DNA from: Lepidostoma basale
Lineage: Eukaryota; Arthropoda; Insecta; Trichoptera; Lepidostomatidae
Reading direction: 5' to 3'
Assembly: GCA_022606425.2 (NCBI GenBank)
Contig: JAHDVF020000246.1
Span: 186,001-250,000 of the forward strand
Length of the DNA: 64,000 nucleotides
Positions within the stretch are counted from its first letter, which is position 1. Every line of letters starts with the position of its first letter. Below the pieces are notes generated by a model, which was given only the letters and a program-made list of their open reading frames with translations, did not search any database and was not told the DNA's origin. This document shows positions 32,985 through 42,485 of this stretch, one piece after another. The translations under genes were made by a program, and so were the position numbers.

Positions 32985-33170
32985 ACGACCGGCTTCCGTT
33001 GAAATGACGCGGCGGCATACCAACCAGAGTCGCGACGCCACACGATAGGCGTCAAACTCTACACGACGTCGCCACGCCCAGACACAAAGCACCGGTACTC
33101 GGCTGTGTTTATCTTGATCAATTCAGGGGTGATTGTGTTCGTCGCGTTGATAGAGCACGCCTAACGGTAT
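32985..33170. promoter_or_regulatory. CpG-rich island in AT-rich DNA (possible regulatory DNA)
   Basis: A sharply bounded GC-rich block with many CG dinucleotides (GACGCGGCGGC, GTCGCGACGCC, CGACGTCGCCACGCC). It matches none of the repeats in the window and has no convincing frame. It could be part of a host promoter or exon, or the GC-rich core of an unrecognised element. Confidence 0.3.
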
Positions 33171-33352
33171 ACCATTATTGCTATCAATTTCTTGTCTCCT
33201 TAATTGAATTAATTTATTTTACATATATGTAGTAGTTGTTTAGTATATCATCCGAGCATGTGGTTCATAGTTAATTGATTATTATTTGCTGGGTAAAAAA
33301 AATCTTCTTATATTTCTCTTTTGTGTTGATGAATCCTGCTCTAAATACATTT

Positions 33353-33994
33353 CCATCTCAAAAACGAAGTGTATGGCATTCTCTAGAAATCAACTAAGAT
33401 GCGAAATCTCCAAACGCCAAGAAAAAATGAACAGGTAGACCAATTTAGATATCTCGGAAGCAAAGTAACCAGCTCTAATGACCTCCCCAGAGAAGTAAGG
33501 TCACAGGTAGATAAGACTGCAGCGGTTGCAGGCTGCCTGAAAGATGTCATATGGAGAAACAAGGACATGAGGACTGACAGCAAGGTACGCATTTATAAGA
33601 CCTGTGCGCGACCAATCCTCACATATGGCATTGAATCGAGGGCAGACACTGCCAAGACAAAGAACATGCTCAGGACAACCGAGATGAAAATACTCCGCGC
33701 TATAGCTGGCAAAACCCTACGTGATCGAGTTAGAAATACAGCAATCCGAAAAATCTGCGAGGTCGAAGATGTGGTCAGATGGGGACGTCAAAGAAGGCAA
33801 TACTGGCATCAACATGTAGAAAGAATGAGCTCAAATAGGATACCATACATAGCTCTCCATGGAACGCCAAACGGATAACGCCGACCAGAAAGATCCTCGA
33901 AACGCTGGAGAGAAAGCTGGAGTTCAGCGCCTCAAGAAGACCCGCCTGAAATAACAGACTCCTGAGTCTACCAAAAGTGAAGAAGAAGAAGAAG
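33353..33994 (+). mobile_element. RTE-like LINE family B, C-terminal part
   Basis: The frame 33399-33878 encodes QVDQFRYLGSKVTSSNDL, AAVAGCLKDVIWRNKDMRTD, KVRIYKTCARPILTYGIE, LRAIAGKTLRDRVRN and VEDVVRWGRQRRQYW. A frameshift just upstream leads to ISKTKCMAFSRNQLRC. A stop after GTPNG is followed by the KRWRESWSS block and a (GAA)5 tail at 33980-33994. Confidence 0.85.
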
Positions 33995-34000
33995 TATCTG

Positions 34001-34295
34001 TTTGAACATGATAACAAATTTCGTCCTGTGATGAAGACGTCCAGCTTTCCCTCCGTCTCTTAAGTAGGCGTCCTGGTGATCGACGGCCCTCTAAAGTCTT
34101 GTGCATTATGATATTGAGAATCCTCGCTGGATTCGTCTTCTCTATGTGGTCCCTTCAGAATCGTCTCTGCCAACTTAACCTTCTTATATAATCAATTTTG
34201 CAGGTTATGCGAATCTCTTCGTGTTCTTTTCTCTTGGGTGTCCAATCTCTAAGGATTATACCCACGTTTTTATTTCTGCTGCTTCGTGACATTAT
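34001..34295 (-). mobile_element. RTE-like LINE family B, opposite orientation
   Basis: Minus strand carries GRRSPGRLLKRRRESWTSS, then upstream HRED.. and IP-NIIMHKT-like blocks. Its 3' end meets the tail of the copy at 33353-33994, so the two are tail to tail. Confidence 0.8.
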
Positions 34296-34344
34296 AATGG
34301 TCAAACATATATTTATACGACTTAAATATAATTACAATAAACTC

Positions 34345-34510
34345 ATGGTTGATTGTAACACATGATGATGCCAACATCGGTTGGCGAAACAGCTGTCGCG
34401 ACGCTCTCAGTGAATAAAATGAAATTGCGATATTATAACACTGTTTTAAATATTAACAGTAATAATGTTGAAGTTGCATGGTGTTTTGGCCAAAACAATG
34501 GACTATTTAA
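34345..34510 (+). mobile_element. family a hammerhead element, single arm
   Basis: Full right arm of family a: hammerhead (34362-34397), CTCTCAGTGAATAAAATG, the ATATTATAACACTG region and the edge TTTTGGCCAAAACAATGG. Confidence 0.8.
34362..34397 (+). ncRNA. hammerhead ribozyme motif, family a
   Basis: ATGATGA (C to A at the first core base), helix II GCCAAC/GTTGGC with ATCG loop, GAAA, CAGCTG, GTC. The changed C3 should abolish cleavage. Confidence 0.65.
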
Positions 34511-34605
34511 TTATATAGTTTTATGAAATCATTTGGATTTTTTAAATGCAAATGGAAAATGTTATGGCTTCTTTTAGTTGAAAAAAAATCAGAAAGATTG
34601 ATATT

Positions 34606-34805
34606 GTTTCTTGAAAATGATGTTTAATTATTATGAATAAAAAATCTGTTTTCTAGAAGTTTAATTATATTTTATGGGAATAAAATTGTTCGCTTTGCTA
34701 AGATATAATAAAATGACGACATTTGATTAAGCTTTAGCTAGACTATAGAAATATAGAAAATATTCATTCTAGTAAACATGCATTTTTATACGTATTAATT
34801 ACTTA
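34606..34805. mobile_element. worn family c element
   Basis: TTGTTTCTTGAAAATGATG, TCTGTTTTCTAGAAGTTTAA and TTTATGGGAAT landmarks; the core is eroded to TTGTTCGCTTTGCTAAG. Confidence 0.55.
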
Positions 34806-34834
34806 TTCTTAAAGTGCCCTATCAGGTCCCCCCC

Positions 34835-35110
34835 GACGTTGACGATCACTATGGTAAACTCTGATTTCTCTCCGTAGTGATTTCCTGGGAAAATATATAA
34901 CCAGAGTGGTTTTCCGTTGCCTTCTCTGGTGGATTTTCTGTTGGAGGTACCTTCCCTTAGCTGCGGTGATCTGGTTTTGAGGCGCCAGAAACTCACCTTC
35001 CATCCTATCGTTACCTGCTATGACTCCTCTGCCAGAGTAAAGCCACATTGCCCGGGGTTCGTGACGGGGACACTAACGAGTAGGACTAGCTAGTAGTTTT
35101 GCTGGTGTTA
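34835..35110. repeat. diverged repeat, copy 2
   Basis: Ordered similarity to 24030-24300: TGATTTCCTGGGAA, CCAGAGTGGTTTTCC, TGCTATGACTCC and CATTGCCCGGGG. The minus-strand frames here show no known domain. Confidence 0.5.
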
Positions 35111-35694
35111 TGCAAGAGAGCACAGATGTAAATCACTGCGGCTCCTACTAGCCATTGAACCCTTAATGTAAAATATAGTTAATAATATATAAAATAATTA
35201 CTTAACTAATGTAAAAAATGGATCAATACTGATCGGTCGTAAAGCTCAAATAAAATCCAGTTGTATTGCGTTTCCACAACCTTAATCCTTAAAAAAAAAC
35301 ATTTGTTAATTTAATGTCGGAATTAAATTAAATTGCTTAACAAATGATCAATATAAGTTATCATATTAATATTATACATTTCTAACATGTCATTCACATA
35401 CAAGTACAGCTTAGTAAAAAAACAATTCAAACGAATGCGGTATTCTTTGTAATATAATTACACCGTTAAATTTAATTCTTCGGGTTATTTTTTTATCAAA
35501 TAAGCAAAAAATGTTCGGTATGTAAAACAATTGAATGCCAAAACAAAAGGGTAACAAAACAAAAAACGTATTATCATATCATGCTGGATCAAACACTCTA
35601 AAGTTGTGTCACAAAGAAAAAAATGTGGATTTTTTTGTTGATAACGTGGATGGTACGTACTTTATTTTAATTACATCTACTTTTTTTTCTCAGC
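35111..35694. other. AT-rich stretch without a gene
   Basis: The 60-codon frame at 35535-35717 is not recognised. Confidence 0.4.
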
Positions 35695-35905
35695 TGTTCA
35701 TTCCGGCATGGGCTTAGGCCTCCTCCACTGGCTTATGTCCTTGTCCACCATTCTCCATTCTCCAGGTCTTTCCTATTTATTTCAGTCCTCTTCCACGCAC
35801 TCCGATTACATTTTTGTCATCAGATCTGCTACTTGGTGTCTCTTTGCGTGGTACCCATCAGGACAATATCGTCGGTGTTCTAACCTCTGGCATTATTTCT
35901 ACATA
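35695..35905 (-). mobile_element. possible LINE 3' remnant
   Basis: Minus strand keeps a pattern like ENGEWWTRT followed by a GGGLSPCRNEQL-like end, reminiscent of RTE-type C-termini (W...VD....W...P). Weak; it could also be an unrelated repeat. Confidence 0.3.
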
Positions 35906-35923
35906 AGGAGTATTTTAATTATA

Positions 35924-37238
35924 TTAGGTGTATAACTTTGCTTCAGCCGTTTTGCAATAGATGGCAGTAGCGGTAAGTGGTAGTTGGAATAAATAGATCA
36001 TAGATGTCATACAATAAGCTTAAGTATTTGTAAACATAACGCCATCGAAATATTAGTCGATTTGTGTCTGCATCATAAAGTTATTCCCGATTAAACATGT
36101 CAGCTTACGAGCCAAATTCTCATCATTTGCGGGAGGTTTTAATTTTATGCTTTAATATGAAGAAATCTGCGGCTGAGGCTCATCGAATGCTCTCAAATTC
36201 CTATGATGAGGCCGCTATTAGTGAAAGAACGTGCCGAGAGTGGTTTCAACCCTTCAAGAACGGTGATTTTAACGTCGAAGACCAGCATGGCGGTGGAAGA
36301 GAGAAGGTTTTCGAAGATGCAGAATTGGAGGCATTACTTGATCAAGACTCGTGTCAAACGCAACAAGAATTGGCAGGATCATTGGGAGTGACGCAACCAG
36401 CCATTTCAAAACGCCTGAAAGTCATGGGAATGATTCAGAAACAATGAAATTGGGTGCCGTACGAGTTGAAGCCGAGAGATGTTGAACGGCATTTGTGTGT
36501 CTGTGAACAGCTGCTTGCAAGGCAAAGACGGAAGGGATTTCTGCATCGCATTGTGACTGGGGACGAGAAATGGGTTCATTACGATAATCCCAAGCGCAGA
36601 AAATCATGTCGTCGAATCTAATCAAATCTTCCACGTCGACGGCCAAACCGAATATTCACGGTTCCACGGTTATGCTCAGTATTTGGTGGGACCAGCATTT
36701 GGTGTATTTGGTCAGTATTTGGTGGGACCAGCTCGGCGTAGTGTATTATGAGTTATTAAAACCGACTGAAACAATCACAGGCGATCGTTATCGAACGCAA
36801 TTAATGCGTTTGAGCCGAGCATTGAAAGACAAACGGCCGCAATACAACGAGAGACATGATAAAGTGATTTTACAGCATGACAATGCTCGACCCCATGTTG
36901 CGAAAGTGGTCAAGACAAACTTGGAAACTTTGAAATGGGAAGTCCTACCCCACCCGCCGTATTCTCCAGACGTTGCTCCCTCGGACTATCACTTGTTTCG
37001 AACAATGGCACACGGCCTAGCTGACCAGCACTTCCGGTTTTATGAAGAAGTAAAAAATTGGATCGCTTCAAAAGATGACAAGTTTTTTCAACGCGGGATT
37101 CGTATGCTGCCCGAAAGATGGGAGAAAGTAGTGGCCAGCGATGGACAATACTTTGAATCATAAATGTATAACCAGTTTTTTACGATAAAGCCTCGAATTT
37201 CGGAAAAAAAAACGGCGGAAGCAAAATTATACACCTAA
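35924..37238 (+). mobile_element. mariner transposon with TA target duplication
   Basis: Terminal inverted repeats begin TTAGGTGTATAACTTTGC on the left and, inverted, TTAGGTGTATAATTTTGC on the right. TA flanks are at 35922-35923 and 37239-37240. The length of 1315 bp is normal for a mariner. The transposase reading frame inside is broken. Confidence 0.9.
36097..37163 (+). pseudogene. mariner transposase, cecropia/mellifera-like
   Basis: Cut-and-paste transposase of the Tc1/mariner superfamily. The start at 36097 gives MSAYEPNSHHLREVLILCF and an N-terminal helix-turn-helix with CREWFQPFKNGDFNVED, then LGVTQPAISKRLKVMG. An in-frame TGA at 36445-36447 interrupts just before WVPYELKPRDVER. The first catalytic aspartate is in HRIVTGDEKWVHYDN (about 36546-36590). 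A frameshift near 36605 moves the reading to another frame, where SIWWDQ occurs twice because of a local duplication (about 36675-36735). The second and third catalytic aspartates lie in LQHDNARPH and SPDVAPSDYHLF, 34 residues apart (D34D). It ends with DGQYFES. The subfamily is judged from memory. Confidence 0.9.
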
Positions 37239-37252
37239 TATATTGATTTTAA

Positions 37253-37485
37253 TCGTGTTTATAAACGGCGTAAACGGAACTAGAAATAAGGAAAGACCGA
37301 GGAAAACATGACACGTTTAAATCAATCAAATATTTAATGTTGGCCAGGCGAGAAGTTTGAGAAATTGAAGTGCCTACACGACACGATGTATGAATGTTGA
37401 GGAAACGAGGGGAGTATGTCAGGAAAAACAGTGTGGTTGTCCATTGTTTCTGTCTACAACTTCTTGGAGACGGCGTGATTATTAA
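37253..37485 (+). mobile_element. RTE-like LINE family A1, 3' fragment
   Basis: FINGVNGTRNKERPRKT, a frameshift, VGQARSLRN-like, CMNVEETRGVCQ blocks and CGGCGTGATTATTAA end. Starts next to the right end of the mariner at 35924-37238. Confidence 0.75.
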
Positions 37486-38329
37486 TAGAATTATAAGTAG
37501 ATATGCTAAGTTGAACATATATTTAAATTGTAGCTAATACATTGATAATTAACTCTATATTTATTATTTTATATTGTGGAAAACTTAAGATTACTGGAAA
37601 ATCTACATATTATTTTTATACGGGAGAGATATTGTTCGTCTTTTAAGGTCCAACTTTTCACCGTTGAAGTCTTCCTTGACGTTATCAGTATAAAACTAAT
37701 TAAATTATATAATATTGAAACCAAAACATGACCAATTCGTGTGATACAATATAACTTGTCTATTCGTCCTGATAATTATCTTCCACAAAGAGGCCATATA
37801 TTGTTTTATCTCCCATGATGCAGAACCAACCTATCAATTGTCAAGCCGGTAGGTAAAGCAATGTCTTTACTAATTCGTGTCACTTTGGAGGTCGACGTAT
37901 TTTGTAATGGTGTGGCTCACCTGAGGGAAGCAGCCCTTATTAAAATTGTAATGCCATTTTATTAATTTGTCTTAAATCTCGATATTTTTATTACTTATAA
38001 TTATGTCCCTCAAACTTTTCCAATGTGTATTATAAAATCCAAAGCTCAAATTCATTGATGTATTTAAATACATTAATGAAATAAATAAACTTGCAGAAAG
38101 TTTTGACACATAAGTAAAAAAATCCATTTCTATCCCTGCATGTTGTGATATAAATGAAATGTATATTAATTTCATCAATATATTAAATATCTCCCGGTAA
38201 CGCCTTACCCAATAAAATACCTTTCAGTTTAATATTTCCACTGCCCTTAGACAATTCATTTCTTCGTACAGCCCAGGTTTTTTCATGCCTTTCTTCTCTT
38301 ATATCTCAATTCTCTCTTTTGCATCCAAG
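37486..38329. other. stretch without a gene
   Basis: No gene or repeat recognised. Confidence 0.4.
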
Positions 38330-38470
38330 GGTGGTTCAGGCTTGAGGAGCGGAGGGAGGGGGATGGGGTCTGCTGGTGGGACCGTAAATAATCCCGGCTT
38401 AACTTTCCCGCCCCGGGGTCACGTGATCGCTCCCAGATCGGCGGCCATATTTCATTTTCGACGAAGGTGC
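38330..38470. promoter_or_regulatory. GC-rich promoter-like block
   Basis: Within about 60 bp this block has TTTCCCGCC (E2F-type), CACGTG (E-box) and GGCGGCCATATTT (reverse of a YY1/Pho-like GCCATNTT site). It lies in a GC-rich patch surrounded by AT-rich DNA and belongs to none of the repeats here. The plus-strand frame 38285-38665 crosses it but shows no domain. A transcription start for an unseen host gene or non-coding RNA is possible. Confidence 0.3.
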
Positions 38471-38686
38471 TTCCATGACAAAACCCCTCGTCAAAATCAG
38501 TTTATAAACATTACGTCCTTTTATATTATCGATATAAAATATTTTCTATCCCGTCTGAAATGGTTGATATCATATAAATTTTTATGGTTGAATTCATATA
38601 CATTTTTACAGAAACTCACCTACAATTTAATGAAAGATCCTTCATATATTGATAATAATTTTTAGACATCAATAACTCTCAATTTT

Positions 38687-38734
38687 GACCTTCGGTGTGG
38701 CAGTCATAGCTCGTGCCACTCTGCCACGAAGGTC
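38687..38734 (-). mobile_element. S1 SINE head only
   Basis: Only the first 48 bp of the tRNA-like head remain, up to the base before the B box. They begin and end with GACCTTCG/CGAAGGTC and can form a hairpin by themselves. Confidence 0.6.
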
Positions 38735-38748
38735 GAAATTACATCTTT

Positions 38749-39016
38749 AACATATCGCACGTTGAAAACAAAAGTGACACTATACAAAAATCTTATTTTT
38801 TTCAGTACGGTCATTTAAAGTTTTTGTGAGGTCAATAACTTGACTGTGAGTAAAAATATATCTAATATTGTTGTTTTATATATTAGTTTGGATATTATTC
38901 TATCAGAATCTAGTTGATTTTAATTAGGCTAATAAGCAGACAAAACTTTAAATGACCGTAATGAAAAATTTAGATTTTTGTATAGTGTCACTTTTGTTTT
39001 CAACGTGCGATATGTT
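38749..39016. mobile_element. MITE with about 75-bp terminal inverted repeats
   Basis: Left arm 38749-38823 (AACATATCGCACGTTG ... GGTCATTTAAAGTTTT) returns inverted at 38941-39016 with only a few differences. The 117-bp centre has no frame. A clear target duplication is not seen. No hammerhead box. Not related to other repeats in the window. Confidence 0.8.
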
Positions 39017-39017
39017 T

Positions 39018-39100
39018 CCATTATTCCTTTATTCATTCTTTCCATGTCTCCAAACCATTTTATTGACCTTTCCAGTATTTTGTACATAACATTTTCATTT
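39018..39100 (-). mobile_element. RTE-like LINE family A1, sliver
   Basis: Minus strand translates to the KIxxGSxxWFGDMERMNKG block only. It starts right at the end of the MITE at 38749-39016. Confidence 0.55.
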
Positions 39101-39239
39101 ATAAATAATGGATATTTTTTTTAAATTCAGAAATTATAAACACGTGGTTATAACAAAAAAAAAAATACGGTTACAAATTCATCACTATCGAAATAGCGAT
39201 AAAAACATTTACAAAAACTATTTAAATTAGAAAAGACAC

Positions 39240-39770
39240 TTAATTTGTGGTGTAGCAATATAAAACATTATATGAATATACGTTTATTAGTTTTCCATAT
39301 ATCATCACTTTCTTTTGTTACAACCAACCTGTTTCGCTCCCGCCAGAGCTTCATCAGGTTTACAAAAGACACTAAATCTATATAAATAAAACTCAAAGTG
39401 TGTTATTGTGAAGACCATTTACACGGAAAATAGCCAGCAGATCAAGCACAAAGTTTCAGAATTGATTAAGTGGAATACGACGGTGGTCATAAGCATATTT
39501 TTGTTACGAATCGAGCTAAATTAACTTTATGAATTAATAAATTAATTGATAATTTTCGTAGTAAAGGCGAATATAGACCTTAATAATCGAGCTCTGAGTC
39601 CAATTTTTAGAGTTCATATTCGCTTGGCATGGTCAGATAGCAAATTAGCCGCTTCGTTTGAACGGAAAAATAAAAAAAATAAATAATAAATTGCGTTTTT
39701 TGTCACCCTGCGGGAGCGAAACCGGTTTGTAGTAATAAAATAAAGTGGTGGATAAAATATTAAAATTGTA
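39240..39770. mobile_element. family e hammerhead element
   Basis: Two opposing blocks: an intact hammerhead on minus (39326-39357) and a degraded one on plus (about 39698-39733, CACCCTGCGGGAGC then GAAACCGGTTTGT). They are separated by about 340 bp without coding capacity. Confidence 0.65.
39326..39357 (-). ncRNA. hammerhead ribozyme motif, family e
   Basis: Minus strand: CTGATGA, helix II GCTC/GAGC with a 6-nt loop, GAAA, minimal helix III CAGG, then UU. Helix I is supported beyond the core: CUUUUGU upstream is complementary to ACAAAAG downstream, with an imperfect inner part (AAAC against GGUU). The core is complete. Confidence 0.75.
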
Positions 39771-39777
39771 TTAATAT

Positions 39778-40498
39778 TATTAACTAACTAACCATCACGC
39801 CGTCTTCCCGAAGGCGTAGGCAGAAAGAATGCACTGCCACACTTTTCTTTCCTGACATATTTCTCTTGCTTCCTCAACATTCATACATCGTGTCATTTAC
39901 GCGCGTCGATTTCTCTGACTTCTTACGTGACAGACATTCAATATTTGATTTATTTTATCGTGCCACGTTTTCCTCGGTCTTCTTCTATTTCTAGTTCCAT
40001 TAACATCGTTAACATATATTTTTTTACAACATTTTGAATGTATACAAATACTTGTAGATGAATACTGGATTTTACCCATTGCGGGTTATCATTTTTAAGG
40101 ATTAATTGTATCGCAATAGAGACGAAGATGCAAATTGGAAACAGAATATGGTGGTCGAGGGGTTTACAGGACCGGTCATTGGTTGGGTTAAGCGCACGCT
40201 TTATGTAATACAACATCTCCTTTCCTCCCTTCTTATGACCACCACGTCTGACAAAATTTTGGAAGATGTATATATGCTACGATATTGGGAAACACTTCAC
40301 ATTTTTTAGTTCAATCTACACTAGCGCCATCTATTAAGATTGGATGTAAGCATTATAAAATTAGCATATATTTTTTTACCAATCTTTCTTCATTTAATTT
40401 TTCCATGTGTCCGAACCATCTTAATGAACCTTTCATTATTTTGTTCATAACACCATCATTCGCACCGCATTCACTTCTTTTATTTTCATTCGACACCA
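39778..40498 (-). mobile_element. RTE-like LINE family A1 interrupted by an insertion
   Basis: 3' part (39778-40027) with TTAACTAACTAACC tail, RACMxRCMN, QRNRRA and RPRKTWHDKIN; 5' part (40365-40498) with MxExLRWFGHMEKLNEERLVKK and RSECGANDGVMN. The two parts read as one LINE if 40028-40364 is removed; the 15 bp CATATATTTTTTTAC is present at both edges. Confidence 0.8.
40028..40364. mobile_element. unclassified 337-bp insertion with 15-bp target duplication
   Basis: Inserted in a LINE A1 copy and bounded by identical CATATATTTTTTTAC (40013-40027 and 40365-40379). No terminal inverted repeat, poly(A) or microsatellite tail is evident, and no frame has known similarity. A long target duplication points to target-primed retroposition. 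Confidence 0.7.
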
Positions 40499-41009
40499 CA
40501 CGACGACACGATTGTTATATTTTAGAATTAAGAATTTAATGCATCTGGAATGTAAATCACAAAAATGAATAAAAACTTGGGATTCACAGCACCCCAGCAA
40601 ACTGAAGAAAAATGGTCTTGTGAATAAAAAATAATGAAGGATCTGCGAAAAAGCGGTTTAAGCTGATTAAAAAAATTACCGAGGCAACAGTCGTAGAAAA
40701 ATGCAATAAAAGCTGACGGCGTGCCGCGGGCGGGCAGGGGTCTGTGGGCGGCTCCTTAGTGTATTTCCCAAGACATTAATATAAAGAAACGTCGAGAGGA
40801 ATATCCTACGTAACAATAGCTACCATTTGCAATATGCTAAAATGAAGAAATAGAGATACTCAGAACGTACCATAACAATTTAAAGCTCTAATGAATAACG
40901 TAGTATTGTTACTTTAAACATGTTTTTTTGTGGATTTTTGTACGCATTTAAACTTAGTACATAATCATATCATATATATGAAATAAAACATAATCAGATT
41001 CTTCCTTTT
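40499..41009. other. stretch without a gene
   Basis: A small GC-rich patch (GCCGCGGGCGGGCAGGGG) lies at 40720-40760; otherwise nothing is recognised. Confidence 0.4.
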
Positions 41010-41822
41010 AGAGTGAAGAGGGATATTGAAAGAAGGGTTGGGGCTGGCAACAAAGTGAACGGTGCGCTTAAAGTTGTCATCGCAAACAAAAACCTATCCA
41101 AAAAAGCTAGAATGGCAGTGCACAATGGTGTTTTTCTACCGACCCTTATGTATGGAAGCGAAGCATGGAACTGGCAAAATAAGGATGAAAATATAATAAA
41201 TGCAGTAGAAATGAGATATCTTAGGCGAATGTATCGAACATCTGTCTAAGATAGAGTGTAGAATGAATCTGTAAGAAGTGAATGCAGTGCAAATTAAATT
41301 ATTATGAACAAAATAATGAAATTTTATGGAAATGATATGTTTTACCTTGTTAAGGTCTGCCTAAGCAATACGAAACATGTCATCCACATAAAATGTAATA
41401 AAACTTTTATAAAACAGACGAATGTGTAGATACTTTGTGTATGATAGAGTGTCGAATGAAAATATAACAAGTGAATGCGGTGCGAATAATGGTGTTATGA
41501 ACAAAATAACGAAAGGATCATTAAGATGGTTTGGACATATGGAAAGAATGAATGAAGAAAGAATGGTAAAAAAAAATATTCAAACGATGTAAATCGAACC
41601 AGAAATAGAGGAAGGCCGAGGAAAACGTGGCACGATCAAATAAATCAAATATTGAATGTCGGTCATGTGAAGAGTCAAAGAAATCGACGCGCGTGCATGA
41701 CACGATATGTGAATGTCGAGGAATCGAGAGCAATATGTCAGGAAAGAAAAGTGTGGCAGTTCATTCTTTTTGTCTACCCCTTCGGGGAGACGGCGTGATG
41801 GTTAGTTAGTAAGTTAGTTAGT
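41010..41822 (+). mobile_element. RTE-like LINE family A1 pieces around a family c block
   Basis: 41010-41324 encodes KRDIERRVGAGNKVNGALKV, MYGSEAWNWQN and VEMRYLRRMY; 41418-41822 encodes the later blocks (SLRWFGHMERMNEERMVKK, RGRPRKTWHDQIN, the CMTRYVN region) and ends in GTTAGTTAGTAAGTTAG. Between them lies a family c hammerhead-like piece (41325-41417). Part of the early region repeats after it (SVYDRVSNEN-like at 41440), so this is a composite of two LINE fragments, not a simple insertion. Confidence 0.8.
41325..41417. mobile_element. family c element in LINE composite
   Basis: GAAATGATATGTTTTACC ... AGCAATACGAAACATGTC followed by CATCCACATAAAATGTAAT. It joins LINE sequence exactly as at 26850. 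Confidence 0.7.
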
Positions 41823-41942
41823 TTAAAAATAATAACTGTTTGAACAATGTTAAAAGGTATAATTCCTTTGGTGTGAAGTCGGACGAAAATTAATACACTG
41901 GTTTGGGAACCACAAATCACAAAATATTGTCTGTAGATTGGC

Positions 41943-42110
41943 GAACTTCGTGCTAAAGTGGCAACATCTATGACTGCCACACCGTAGGTCCCGGGTTCGA
42001 TTAATTGGGATGACTATGTGATTCTCACATTGTCTTTGATCTACTGTAGAAAACACGTGAAAATAAAAGCGATCGATAACTAGCTATTACATGTCGTGAA
42101 AATAAAAAAT
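41943..42110 (+). mobile_element. S1 SINE
   Basis: Degraded A box (TGCTAAAGTGG) and a B box GGTTCGATTAA with changes. The body ends around CACATGTCGTG; no tail. Confidence 0.8.
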
Positions 42111-42114
42111 AATT

Positions 42115-42215
42115 TTTTTTTAATGAATGAAAGCGTCTGTTTTCTAGAAGTTTTGTTATTATCTATGGGAATGACATATTTTCTTTGGCTATGATTATAC
42201 CAAATGTTATTGTTT
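42115..42215. mobile_element. family c element, one arm
   Basis: AATGAATGAAAGCGTC, CTGTTTTCTAGAAGTTTTG and GGGAATGACATATTTTC; truncated before the second arm. Confidence 0.55.
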
Positions 42216-42274
42216 TTATACCCAAGTTAAAGGAGCTCCTTTAATTCGTATATACCATATAACAACAACTTAAG

Positions 42275-42485
42275 AGACATGATACTTATTGGGAAGATTT
42301 GCCATGTTGAGAAGATGGACCCAGAGAAGAGTAAAAAAACAGTGATGCACGAGATACCATAAGGCCGTCAACCAACTAAATGACCACTAAACAGATAGAG
42401 AAAATAGAGAACATATTATACTTCACAATACCAAAATTGATATCATGTCTGAACAGATCGCAAGATCTATAGAAACGAGATATTA
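42275..42485 (+). mobile_element. RTE-like LINE family B, 3' end
   Basis: Worn ICHVEKMDPEKSKKTVMHEI-P block, then 3' UTR with GAACAGATCGCAAGATCTATA as in 16882-17278. The GAA tail is reduced to GAAACGAGA. Confidence 0.65.

Noticed and set aside
38285..38665. 126-codon plus-strand open frame as a host gene
   Set aside because: No domain, unusual glycine-rich then hydrophobic composition, no visible splice context; length is within chance expectation.
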